The position numbers and the translations under genes were made by a program. The notes under the pieces were generated by a model, which did not search any database, was not told the DNA's origin, and saw only the letters and a list, made by a program, of their open reading frames with translations. A stretch of 61,964 nt of DNA from Verrucomicrobiia bacterium (GTDB taxonomy: Bacteria; Verrucomicrobiota; Verrucomicrobiia; JABWAM01): NCBI GenBank assembly GCA_028687435.1, contig JAQUAF010000032.1, forward strand, positions 1 through 61,964. The letters run 5' to 3'. This document shows positions 1 to 8,369 of the stretch, piece by piece. The stretch's first letter is position 1. Each line of letters opens with the position of its first letter.

Positions 1-80
1 TCCGCAGGATCCAAAGAGGTGACCGCCCGCATCATGCGCGGATTATTGAGGATTTTTTCGATATTCATTTCGTTACCCAT
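1..80 (-). CDS. 5' end of a gene leaving the window; possibly a transposase N-terminus
   Basis: An ATG at 80 on the minus strand opens 26 codons without a stop before the window edge. The product begins MGNEMNIEKILNNP and continues with RMMRAVTSLDP. A short N-terminal helix of the type 'MNIEKIL.N...LRALTGL' is familiar from DDE transposases of the IS5/Tnp_4 kind, but 26 residues are too few to prove it. The 3' part lies outside the window. It could equally be an unrelated small protein. Confidence 0.3.
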   Translation of the reverse strand, partial: MGNEMNIEKILNNPRMMRAVTSLDPA

Positions 81-119
81 GATAACCTATGTGGCAGAAT
101 TGTCTATTCCAAATAAACT

Positions 120-2087
120 CTATTGATCGTCAAGCCTCCGGGTTCCGGTGCGGCTTAATTCAAATACGGCGGCATCGTTGGCGGGGATGGAGAAGGTGAG
201 TTCGCCTGAAGAGCTTTTTTCAAGTTTCCCACGGTGAGTTTTGTTCAACCGCCAGCCTTGGAGCGGTTTCAGGGATACCTGTCGTGATTCGGGGGAGTGG
301 TTGATGGCGGCGACAATGACATTGTCCTTGTCGATGGGGTGTTCGGTGATGCCGATTTCCGGGGATTGCTTGGACACCACCCGGTTGAAGCCAATGTTTC
401 TGGCCAGCGCACGGTACAGGTTCCAGTAGGAATTCGTGGCGTTGAGATGGAGGTTGCCGGGGGAGGTGAGCAAGGCCAGTTCGATGGGAACAGACAGGAA
501 ATAAACCGCGCCTTTTCCATAAGCGGCTTTGGTCAAGGCCGGGTTGCCGTCCGGTTCCGCAGCCAGGATTTCCGCCCGCGAAGGAGTCATATTGAGGCGA
601 AAGGGCGATTCAACGGAAAGGGAGGGGATGTCCTTGTTTGGGAAGTTGATGGCGGCGGGGGTTGAGCGTGCTTCCCGTGTTTTAATATGAAGGCCGGTGA
701 TTTCCTCGAAGGAACTGATGATGGCATTGTTGAAGGAGAGATAAAGACTGGCGCCTGCGCGGACGCGATCGAGCAACTCCTGCCATTGCCGCCGTGTGGG
801 GCTGCTGGCGGAGGATAACGAGGGGAGGAAATAGGCGCCGGAGGGTTTGAGGGGATTGGCAACGTGTTGAAATTCAATGTCCAGACCGGCTTGGACGGCA
901 AGAATGAACGATGCGTAGGCGATGGCCCATGAGTCGCCATCGTTGGCCAGCAGGCAGACCGCATCGATCCGTCGTTGCGGCAGGGTTGGATGAGGAAATC
1001 CGCCGAGGAATTGCCTGAAATCCTTCAATGCGGAAACGGATTTTTTTGGCGTCCCGCGTTTTTTGAAAAGCCCCAATTCGCGTTCGATGGCGTTCCAGTC
1101 GTAGGGCGCGTTTTCCAGGTGGGTCTGGTCGTAGGCGCACCACCAGTAGAGACCGCGGCAATCGTGCGCCCAGAGCGAGAAGAGGTTGGATCGAAGGCGG
1201 GAGGCCACTTCCTCTTCGCCGCCAAAGATGTCGCCCAGGGTGCCGAGTTCCTCGGCAAAGGCGGGTTTGTCTCCCATGCCGGCACAGAGGCGGGTTTCGG
1301 CGGTGGCGTGCAGGATGCTTGCCTGGGTGTTGATGGGGGTTTTATTGCAAAACGGGGTGAAGTGCGGATAGGGATGCGTGGTCAGGACGTCGGTCAATTC
1401 CGCCTGGTCCTTGATAAACCACGCCCCGTTTTGGCCTTCGCATTTGAGACTGTGCATGCCGGAGATGAAGGGCCGGTCCGGATCGGCGTTTTTCACGTTG
1501 GCGGCAAGGGTGGAAGTCCACAGCCAGGCCTGTTCGCGATTGGCCGATCCCATGCAATTGCACTCATTGCCCAGTTCCCATGCGGTGATGGCCTGGTCGT
1601 GTTTCATGCGGTTGACGAAATATCTGGCGAAGCGGACCTGCCACATGATCGAACGCGGATCGGTGAGGGGATCCAGATGTGCGAGGGCGTGGGGGACGAA
1701 CATCCGGCCGCTCATCCAGCCGGTGATGAGAGACACCACCAGTTTCAATCCATGGCGCGAACACATGGCGGTGAAGGCTTCGAATCGTTGCATCATTTCC
1801 TCGGAAACGCCCGCCCGGCCCGCCGGGGTGGGAGGAAGGGGTGTCTCGCCATGACAGATCTCCTTCGGAATGCCGTTGTAAATGCGCAGGAGGTTCAGGG
1901 GCTGGAAATCCGGCCAGAGTGGAAAAACCCGCAGGGTGTCGATGCCGGTCGCGGCCAGTTCCCGCAGGTCTTCCTCGACGACATCGGGGCGCCAGTCGGA
2001 CCACATGGCGGTTCCGGCATGGGAGGCCCAATAATTGCAGCCGATGGAGAAGGTTCCGGGAGAGGTGATGGAGAGGGAGGGGGGCAT
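120..2087 (-). CDS. Clan GH-A glycoside hydrolase (GH5/GH42-like), cytoplasmic as read
   Basis: A 655-residue protein with an N-terminal (beta/alpha)8 glycosidase domain, about residues 10-345, followed by a flavodoxin/GATase-like domain resembling the GH42 trimerisation domain and a short C-terminal beta domain. The acid/base motif is W-E-L-G-N-E-C-N with Glu175. The likely nucleophile is Glu279 or Glu280 in KPAFAEELGTLG. An early TLRVFPLWPDFQP strand also fits clan GH-A retaining enzymes. No signal peptide is visible, so it may act on imported oligosaccharides. The exact family (GH5, GH42 or a newer GH-A family) cannot be fixed by eye. The ATG has no clear Shine-Dalgarno sequence, and an 8-bp tandem repeat lies just upstream. 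It is probably the last gene of the minus-strand carbohydrate island. Confidence 0.75.
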   Translation of the reverse strand: MPPSLSITSPGTFSIGCNYWASHAGTAMWSDWRPDVVEEDLRELAATGIDTLRVFPLWPDFQPLNLLRIYNGIPKEICHGETPLPPTPAGRAGVSEEMMQRFEAFTAMCSRHGLKLVVSLITGWMSGRMFVPHALAHLDPLTDPRSIMWQVRFARYFVNRMKHDQAITAWELGNECNCMGSANREQAWLWTSTLAANVKNADPDRPFISGMHSLKCEGQNGAWFIKDQAELTDVLTTHPYPHFTPFCNKTPINTQASILHATAETRLCAGMGDKPAFAEELGTLGDIFGGEEEVASRLRSNLFSLWAHDCRGLYWWCAYDQTHLENAPYDWNAIERELGLFKKRGTPKKSVSALKDFRQFLGGFPHPTLPQRRIDAVCLLANDGDSWAIAYASFILAVQAGLDIEFQHVANPLKPSGAYFLPSLSSASSPTRRQWQELLDRVRAGASLYLSFNNAIISSFEEITGLHIKTREARSTPAAINFPNKDIPSLSVESPFRLNMTPSRAEILAAEPDGNPALTKAAYGKGAVYFLSVPIELALLTSPGNLHLNATNSYWNLYRALARNIGFNRVVSKQSPEIGITEHPIDKDNVIVAAINHSPESRQVSLKPLQGWRLNKTHRGKLEKSSSGELTFSIPANDAAVFELSRTGTRRLDDQ

Positions 2088-2112
2088 GGGGGCGGGCTGT
2101 TGGGGGGTGGCT

Positions 2113-2160
2113 GTTAGACTATTAGACTGTTAGGCGGTTAGGCTGTTAGGTAGTTAGGTT
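2113..2160. repeat. Six degenerate 8-bp tandem units (GTTAGRCT type)
   Basis: Six consecutive octamers read GTTAGACT, ATTAGACT, GTTAGGCG, GTTAGGCT, GTTAGGTA and GTTAGGTT. They sit directly upstream of the glycosidase start. A related five-unit array lies at 13348-13387, upstream of the M14 peptidase. Confidence 0.8.
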
Positions 2161-2180
2161 GAAGGGGCTTCTGCGCCTTT

Positions 2181-2207
2181 GTCATTCACGCGGAAGCGGG
2201 AATCCAG
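2181..2207. repeat. dRS3-like dispersed hairpin repeat
   Basis: The unit reads GTCATTCACGCGG, then AAGCGGGAATCCAG. It is one of about ten copies of a 26-28 bp hairpin repeat whose core is ATTCCC, about eight bases, GGGAAT. The form resembles the neisserial dRS3 repeat. This copy has one mismatch in the left arm. Confidence 0.75.
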
Positions 2208-2252
2208 TTCATGGTTGGGAGTTTCGATGCGGGCATGGGATTGAAAGTATTT

Positions 2253-3002
2253 TCAGCTTTTTGTTGTTTCCGTGAGAATAAACTCATAGGACGCTTTTTT
2301 GGGAGAAATTTTTACGTGAAGAAAACCCGGGGGTTCGGCGTCGTAATTGTCCCAGCATGATCTCAGGATGTAAACCGGCGCGCCGCTTGCCTTGAAGAAT
2401 GTCTGGCGGTGGAGATGGCCGAAGAATAGGGCGGTGGGTTTGTGCCGCCGGACGGCGTCCAGCAGGAAAAGCGAATCGTTGCGTCCAAGGCTCATGTCAT
2501 GGGAACGGCCTTTGGGAGCGGGGGGAATGTGTCCAAAGACAAAGGTGTGATGATGCCGCCTGCCCGCCCTGAGTTGTTCCTCAATCCACCGGCATTGTCC
2601 CACCTGGGGGGTGATGGTTTGGGATTCGAAGTGGCCCACATGATCCTTGCTGGCGGCGGTGCACAGGCCGATGAAAAGGGATTTGCGGTGCTTGAAGGAA
2701 TAGAAATCCCTGCCTTGAAAATCCTTCGCAAACAGGTTCCTCAACTTTTTGCGTTCGGACAGGGTTTCGTGATTGCCATGGACCACATGCACCGGCAGGC
2801 CGATTTCCGGCAGCAGGCCCCGCAGTTTTTCGACATGAATGTCGCCCAGCAGAATCATGAACTCCGGCTGGGGTTTCAGGACGTTGATTCGCGCCAAAGT
2901 TTTCCTGAACATCCCAATGCCCGGGGGTTTCCCATTGCCGAGGGACCGCAATTCGGGGTCCGCCAGCACGACAAAACTCCAGTTTTTGTTCATCAATTTC
3001 AT
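2253..3002 (-). CDS. Calcineurin-like metallophosphoesterase
   Basis: A 249-residue cytoplasmic phosphoesterase of the calcineurin-like fold. Motifs seen in order are LLGDI, VHGNHE, VFGHIP and FFGHLHR, which supply the usual metal ligands and the catalytic His. The first motif, normally D-x-H, reads VVLADPEL, so one canonical ligand position is changed. The ATG at 3002 is chosen because reading further upstream uses a TTG start and translates a dRS3-like repeat fragment (3067-3089). No good Shine-Dalgarno is visible. Substrate is unknown. Co-orientation with the glycosidases suggests sugar-phosphate or nucleotide turnover, but that is inference. Confidence 0.75.
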   Translation of the reverse strand: MKLMNKNWSFVVLADPELRSLGNGKPPGIGMFRKTLARINVLKPQPEFMILLGDIHVEKLRGLLPEIGLPVHVVHGNHETLSERKKLRNLFAKDFQGRDFYSFKHRKSLFIGLCTAASKDHVGHFESQTITPQVGQCRWIEEQLRAGRRHHHTFVFGHIPPAPKGRSHDMSLGRNDSLFLLDAVRRHKPTALFFGHLHRQTFFKASGAPVYILRSCWDNYDAEPPGFLHVKISPKKASYEFILTETTKS

Positions 3003-3325
3003 GGCGTTTTTAGCGGTTGCTCCATATTGATCAAATTTTGTTCGTCTCTCAAAAACTCCAGTCGTTTGTGGATTCCCGCTTGCGCGCATAGGCGTCAAGC
3101 CAAGGCATCAGGCCGGATTTATTGAACATCGATGAGCAGGATGAATAGGATGGTTTAAATTCTGAAGGGGCGGTTTGAATTTGATCCTGTCTATCGATGT
3201 GAATTTCACTCATTACTCAATCCTTGATTTATGCTTTTGCATCGAGCACTTGTCTCGCCATAGCTCGCAGAGCGAAGGCGGATCGAGCATGTCTCCGCCG
3301 AGCAGTTGTCCCGCCGTGGCGGGAC
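3003..3325. repeat. Repeat-filled intergenic region with a GACAGGATT-type inverted repeat
   Basis: No gene is seen here. A truncated dRS3-like repeat lies at 3067-3089. An imperfect inverted repeat at about 3126-3200 has arms beginning ACATCGATGAGCAGGAT and ending GATCCTGTCTATCGATGT. It is related to the element at 20555-20652. At 3245-3325 the sequence downstream of the GH123-like gene resembles that downstream of its paralogue at about 13530-13599, including a CTTGTCTCGCC word and a GGCGGATCGAGCA word. A short CCCGCC-GT-GGCGGG hairpin just past the stop codon could act as a terminator but has no T-run. Confidence 0.6.
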
Positions 3326-5962
3326 TTAATTTAGTTGCATGATGTATTCCGCGATTTTTGCCCGGATTTCATCGAGGTCTCCTTCCTCCGGGTTGAATTG
3401 GTCGAGGTATTTTTGCGCATCCCTGGCGAGGTTCCGTTTCTTTTGATCGTCCGTTGCCCGGGCTTTTTTGATGGCGTCCAGCAGGGTGGTCAGGTAGCGG
3501 ACGTCATCCACGGCTTCGCGATAGCCCTCCCACTGGATGGTGTCGATGACCCCGTCCAAGGTGGGATAGACCATTACTTCGTCGCGGTAGTCCGGCGCGT
3601 CGAAGTCGTTCCACGGGCTGCGGTAGCCATGCTGGTAGGCAAAGGTGCATGCGCCGTCGTAATTGTTTTTCCAGAGCGAAAATCCGTAATTTTTCCGGTA
3701 AATTTCAGGGCTTTCGACCCCGCCCTGCGGGTTGGCATAGGACCAGATTTGATGTTTCCGGCTGTGCCATCTGGCCGCCTCTTCCCTGGACAATTCATTG
3801 GCGCAGACCAGCAGATCCTGCATATCGCCCATGGACTCGAAATTTTTCTCCTTCTGGCCCGCGACAAAGACTTTTCCTCCGGCCTCATGCACGGCCTGCC
3901 ATGAGAGACGCTGGGATTTCAGAAGGGAACCCTGCGCCTCGTCGATGCCGTACAAATAGAGTTCCTTGATTCCAAATGGCGCAAGCAGGGCCATCCGCCT
4001 TTTCACGGATTCCTTCAAGTTCTCCAGCGCCTGGGGCGAAAGGTTGAGATCCTTGGTGGTTGATCCCCAGATGGTGTAAGCGGTTGGATCATTCAGGCCT
4101 GTTTCATTGCGGATCTTGAAATATCTGGCCAGCAACTCGGGATTGTTGCTGGGTTGATAGACCATGGGATTGGTGACTCCATGATCGCGCAGGTCTTCGA
4201 ATTCGGCGCGCAACTGTTTTTCACTTTTATAGGCGGAACTGATGGTCCCCTCGGGAAATTCCGCGTTGAGATGGCTCATGTAATAAATGCTGGAGGTATA
4301 GTAGGGAGGCAGCAGTTTGAATGGCAATACTTTCACCGTCAGCTTAAGCGTTCCCAAAGGTTCGTTGCCGTCAGACAGCGTCAGATTTCCATGGTAAGTT
4401 CCAGGAGGAGCGGAGTCCGGAACCTTTACCGTGAGCCAGAATTGCTTGTTTGTGCCGGCTTTGATGGCAACCGGCAGGAGGGTTGGGCTGTCCTTCACGG
4501 GAAAATCCTTGATGAACAGGATGCCGGCGCCGCCGGGGCCGGTTTTGGGGACGTTTCCATTGGGGTCGCTGATCCATGAGTATTTTTCGCCGTCCGGGTA
4601 ACTCAATTTCAGGTGGTTCTCCTTTTTATCCAAATCGACTTTCACCAAGCTGTCATCGTTCAACAGCAATTCCGGAATCAATATTCGCCGGCTTTTGTCC
4701 TGCCCGGTGCTGATCCCCGCGGTGCCCGATTGGTGCCAGCATTTGACGACCTTGATGCCGATGTTCCCGGCGGGGATGGAGGCTTTTCCGCAGGTCAGGG
4801 GGGAGGCGGTTATTTTCAGTCCGGCAAGATCCGAGGCGGCTCGCACCGCAAAACTTCCCGGCTCAAATTCGCCTGGCGCGGCGGCAAGGTTGATTTCGCC
4901 GCCCAAAGCCCCGGGCACCACCGGGTCGGTGGGCAGGGTTTGCAGCGCTGAGGTTGGTTTCAGAATAAAGACGCAGATATTTTTGAATCCATCATCGCCT
5001 TTTTTTGCGGCCTGCTTCAAAAGATCCAGGCCCTTTTCCAGCGTGAGCAAATGGTGTTTGATTTCATCGAATTGAACAGCGCTGAGACTTTGCTGTTTTT
5101 TTATCTTCTCCACATCCTTTCTTGTATCCTCCAGTTTGGCGGCCAGCCCTGTTTTGATGGCATTCCATTTCTCCGCAGCCGTGTCGATTTTCTGGAGATG
5201 ATCGTCCCAATCCGCCAGTTTTTGAGTCCACTCGTCGATTTGCCGGTTCAATCGGGCCTGATATGTTGTCCAGCGTTTTTCGATATCCTTTTTATAGGCG
5301 TTTTCCGCCGGAACCCGTCCCTCGATCTTCACGTCGTCGATATAAATCACGGTTCGTTTTCCGTAACGCACGGAAAGAAAAATCGCGAATTTTTCGACAT
5401 AAATTCCCACGTCATCCGCCGAGATGGACCATTCGCGGCGTTTCAGGGAGGTATTGGCATACTGCCGTCCCGTCTTGACCAGATCGGCTTTGACCTCGAT
5501 CCATTTGTCCTTGGCATCGGCGCCGCTGAAGCTTGCCAGCGGCGGGGAATTATTGCAGCGGGTGGTGGGGGGAAATGCCGCCTCGATGCCGAATCCGGCG
5601 CCAACGGTGTCTTTTTCGCCGAGCAACGCCTTGAAGGAAAGGGTCAGTTTTCCCTCGGCCGGAACATGGACGGGAATCGCCCAGTAAATATAGCCGTTGT
5701 TTTCAAAGCTGACATCGAGTTTGAAGGATTTTTTCCCGGAACAGGCTTTTTCGTCCGTGATCCCCTTGAAATTAACCTTGTATTTCATTCCCGGCTGTTC
5801 GGTCCAGTATTCGAAGGGATCCTTGCCGCTCTCAAAATCCCCGGTGAACAGAAAATCCCTCATTTCCATGTCCTGGGAAAAGAGGGGGTGACCCATGATC
5901 AGCGTCAAAAAGAGGATGAGAATTGAACCTGTGCTTTTGGGAGTGATGGGGGAAAGTTTCAT
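3326..5962 (-). CDS. Secreted GH123/DUF4091-like glycosidase, paralogue 1
   Basis: An 878-residue exported protein. Residues 1-30 are a signal peptide. Residues about 35-215 form a jelly-roll, carbohydrate-binding-like domain, and 222-320 are a charged coiled coil. After a beta-sandwich region with the pattern GTYHGNLTLS, a C-terminal TIM-barrel domain of the DUF4091/GH123 type ends with WEGYREAVDDVRYLTTL. The adjacent Asp674-Glu675 pair in YGIDEA matches the Asp-Glu pair used by GH123 enzymes in substrate-assisted hydrolysis of N-acetylgalactosaminides. The substrate here is not proven. It is one of three paralogues in the island; all end in a conserved I-A-x-x-I-M-Q-L-N tail. It probably acts in the periplasm or outside the cell. 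Confidence 0.75.
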   Translation of the reverse strand: MKLSPITPKSTGSILILFLTLIMGHPLFSQDMEMRDFLFTGDFESGKDPFEYWTEQPGMKYKVNFKGITDEKACSGKKSFKLDVSFENNGYIYWAIPVHVPAEGKLTLSFKALLGEKDTVGAGFGIEAAFPPTTRCNNSPPLASFSGADAKDKWIEVKADLVKTGRQYANTSLKRREWSISADDVGIYVEKFAIFLSVRYGKRTVIYIDDVKIEGRVPAENAYKKDIEKRWTTYQARLNRQIDEWTQKLADWDDHLQKIDTAAEKWNAIKTGLAAKLEDTRKDVEKIKKQQSLSAVQFDEIKHHLLTLEKGLDLLKQAAKKGDDGFKNICVFILKPTSALQTLPTDPVVPGALGGEINLAAAPGEFEPGSFAVRAASDLAGLKITASPLTCGKASIPAGNIGIKVVKCWHQSGTAGISTGQDKSRRILIPELLLNDDSLVKVDLDKKENHLKLSYPDGEKYSWISDPNGNVPKTGPGGAGILFIKDFPVKDSPTLLPVAIKAGTNKQFWLTVKVPDSAPPGTYHGNLTLSDGNEPLGTLKLTVKVLPFKLLPPYYTSSIYYMSHLNAEFPEGTISSAYKSEKQLRAEFEDLRDHGVTNPMVYQPSNNPELLARYFKIRNETGLNDPTAYTIWGSTTKDLNLSPQALENLKESVKRRMALLAPFGIKELYLYGIDEAQGSLLKSQRLSWQAVHEAGGKVFVAGQKEKNFESMGDMQDLLVCANELSREEAARWHSRKHQIWSYANPQGGVESPEIYRKNYGFSLWKNNYDGACTFAYQHGYRSPWNDFDAPDYRDEVMVYPTLDGVIDTIQWEGYREAVDDVRYLTTLLDAIKKARATDDQKKRNLARDAQKYLDQFNPEEGDLDEIRAKIAEYIMQLN

Positions 5963-6062
5963 GGGCTTTTAGCGGGTTAATTTATTGAAGTGGCAGGCTT
6001 TTTTTGGGGAGGGGCGGGCTGAACAGATCTCTTTGTTCATCTTTTCATGGAGAAATGCCGTG

Positions 6063-7322
6063 TTACTGGCCGGCATTTTGAGGTTTGTTTGGCGCGAGAT
6101 TTTTTATGTGATTGCATATTGTCGCAGCCATTAATTGGTGGCCGGTTTCATTTGGATGCGCCATGTCGGCAAAATAGGATGGCAGATTGGCCGTGTTTTT
6201 TAAAACGTGATGCAAATCAACGCAATCCAATCCCCGTTTTTTCGCAAGGGCTCTTATTTCCCCGGCGTAATCGTCGAGCATATTGATCCTGGGGCCGATG
6301 CCGGGCATTGTGGGGATGAGCACAAGACAGGCTTCGCCGTTGGTTTTGCGTTCGATTCGATTCACATAATCCTCCATGGATTGGGCAAAAAAGGCGCTGG
6401 TGAATTTTCGGCTCTTGTCATTATATCCGTAGTGGAGGATGACCATGTCCGGTTGGATCCCGCAAAAGTCCCTTTGCAGCCAGCTTCTGCCCCACACGCT
6501 ATCCGAACCGCCCACGGCCCGGCTTTCCACCGATACCTGGTCATAGCCAAATTCCTTCCGCAGCATGCTTTCGAGCACCCTGGCGTACCGTGATGTTTCC
6601 GGAGTTTTAAGGCCGACGCCCACCGTGATGGAATCCCCCAGGCACCCTATTTTCACGGGTTGTTTGGCGCGAAGTTTCGCCAAAACTTTGCCGATGGGGG
6701 CGCATCCTGGGGGCGGCAATGGCTCGCCCTTGACTTCCCTGGCGAATTCCAGATTGTCAACGCAGAATTCGTGCGCGGGAATGTTCATATTATTATGGAA
6801 AATTTTCCACCCGGTTCCGAATTCGACATTGACAATCGCGCTGGGAACCAGGGCGCAGCGATGGCTGTTGATGGGATCGTATTGTCCCTGAGGAATCAGA
6901 TCGTTCCAACTGACAGTGATGTTCTCCCATTCCCTGTTTTTCAGAGGAAAGTAATGGAAATAATTGTATCCATAGCGGTCTCCGATTGTTATATTGCCCC
7001 AGTTGTCGGAACCGTCGCCTTTGATCCAGAAGCTGATTCCCTGGAATTCATCCATGCGGACCTTGTCGCTTTCCGGAAACCAAAAACGTCCGTAATTTTT
7101 CCGGATGATCCCGGGCATTTTGATTTTCATTGCGGCCTTGCCAAATTTTGGATGATCGTACTTTTCCACTGTTGCCGGGGGCATGGCGCTTTTCCAACTG
7201 CCGGGATCCTCAAAATCGTCGATCAAGATATTTTTTGCCGGTTCGGCGTTGATCCGCGCCACGAGAATCAAATAAAAAAAGCTTTTTTGCCAGAAATTGA
7301 GGGTTGTTAGAGTGTTTTTCAT
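6063..7322 (-). CDS. Secreted SGNH-hydrolase esterase with N-terminal carbohydrate-binding-like domain
   Basis: A 419-residue protein with an N-terminal signal peptide (residues 1-26). A beta-sandwich domain follows, starting DDFEDPGSW and containing ISFWIKGDGSDNWG, which resembles CBM11-type modules. The C-terminal SGNH esterase has block I GDSIT, block II AVGGSD, block III HYGYND and block V DMAHPNETGH, giving the Ser, Gly, Asn and Asp-His residues of the family. Such enzymes remove acetyl or other ester groups from glycans. It lies 13 bp downstream of the CBM9-like gene, so the two are co-transcribed. It probably deacylates the glycan attacked by the neighbouring glycosidases. Confidence 0.85.
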   Translation of the reverse strand: MKNTLTTLNFWQKSFFYLILVARINAEPAKNILIDDFEDPGSWKSAMPPATVEKYDHPKFGKAAMKIKMPGIIRKNYGRFWFPESDKVRMDEFQGISFWIKGDGSDNWGNITIGDRYGYNYFHYFPLKNREWENITVSWNDLIPQGQYDPINSHRCALVPSAIVNVEFGTGWKIFHNNMNIPAHEFCVDNLEFAREVKGEPLPPPGCAPIGKVLAKLRAKQPVKIGCLGDSITVGVGLKTPETSRYARVLESMLRKEFGYDQVSVESRAVGGSDSVWGRSWLQRDFCGIQPDMVILHYGYNDKSRKFTSAFFAQSMEDYVNRIERKTNGEACLVLIPTMPGIGPRINMLDDYAGEIRALAKKRGLDCVDLHHVLKNTANLPSYFADMAHPNETGHQLMAATICNHIKNLAPNKPQNAGQ

Positions 7323-7335
7323 ATAGATATCCCGC

Positions 7336-8319
7336 TTAATCCTTCAGTAGTATTTCCATCATTTCCCCCACCACACAATCATCGCTCCGGCTCCGCAGAT
7401 TAACGTAGGCGCGGGTCGCCGATCTCAACTCGTGGAAATCGGGGTCGGATTGAGCCGCCAATTTCACAACCTGTCCCCATGTCCGCCGCAAATATTCCGC
7501 TTCAACGCGCAAACTCTCCCCCCGCCGCTTCTTGGCCAGCCCCTTTTCGTACTTTCCCGCCACGCCAGCCAGTTTGATGATGTTGTCGCGCATATTCTTG
7601 ATATAGGAAGCGTTAAGTTTTTTTTCCTCAGCAACGACATTGTTTCCAGCCTCGCCTTTCAACACAAAACATCCGAAGCTGTCCACGTCATAAAAAGCTT
7701 CCGCTATAAAAGGCCAGCTTGAATTTCGTTCCTCAGCCGGACCGGTGGACATGTTTCGGGCTACATTCACAGGCCATTCGTCGCCTTCCTTGGGAGGATT
7801 CCCCATCAAAACTCCAAAAGGAATGCTTAGTTCCAGCAACCACTCCGTCTTATCCACAAACGCCTTCGCCTTCCAATCCAACAGATTTATGGTCTCAGGT
7901 CCCCGTCCATTCATCCGTTTCCCCGCGCTGTTTGCAATCAACTGCATGTAATTCGGAGCGCCCAACGGAAAAAGAAAAACCTCGATGCTGTCATCCTGGT
8001 ACAGCGGAGATCCATCCCGCCCCAGGGCTTTCAGTTTCTCCGGAGAATTTTCTTCCGCTCGAATGCCGATATAAACCGCATCGTCCGTCCAGCCCGCCTT
8101 AAACGACGTTTGTTTTTCAACGGCAAATTTCTTTTTTCCAAAGATGTAAAAACCACTTGCCGCCGGTATGTTTTTCCAGGCTTCATCATCCATTTTTCCG
8201 TCAATCAGCGGAGCCTGAGCCAGCCGATGGCAGGGATAAGTCCGCCTCCCGGCCGCATCAGCATTCAAGACAACTCCAACCATGGCAATCACTGCGAATA
8301 TCATTTTGATCCTGTTCAT
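7336..8319 (-). CDS. Secreted CBM9-like/DOMON carbohydrate-binding protein
   Basis: A 327-residue protein with a signal peptide (MNRIKMIFAVIAMVGVVLNA). A CBM9-like beta-sandwich begins LIDGKMDDEAWKNIPA, followed by TDDAVYIGIRAEE, DDSIEVFLFP and WLLELSIPF, the standard succession of strands in this family. The last hundred residues are helical and basic and resemble nothing I recognise. CBM9-like proteins bind chain ends of polysaccharides or occur in sensor and hydrolase contexts. It is tightly spaced with the esterase downstream and 50 bp from the GH42-like gene upstream. Confidence 0.8.
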   Translation of the reverse strand: MNRIKMIFAVIAMVGVVLNADAAGRRTYPCHRLAQAPLIDGKMDDEAWKNIPAASGFYIFGKKKFAVEKQTSFKAGWTDDAVYIGIRAEENSPEKLKALGRDGSPLYQDDSIEVFLFPLGAPNYMQLIANSAGKRMNGRGPETINLLDWKAKAFVDKTEWLLELSIPFGVLMGNPPKEGDEWPVNVARNMSTGPAEERNSSWPFIAEAFYDVDSFGCFVLKGEAGNNVVAEEKKLNASYIKNMRDNIIKLAGVAGKYEKGLAKKRRGESLRVEAEYLRRTWGQVVKLAAQSDPDFHELRSATRAYVNLRSRSDDCVVGEMMEILLKD

Positions 8320-8369
8320 AAAAACATCCTTTCACGGGTTGATTTTCGCATATTCCACGGTCGTATTTT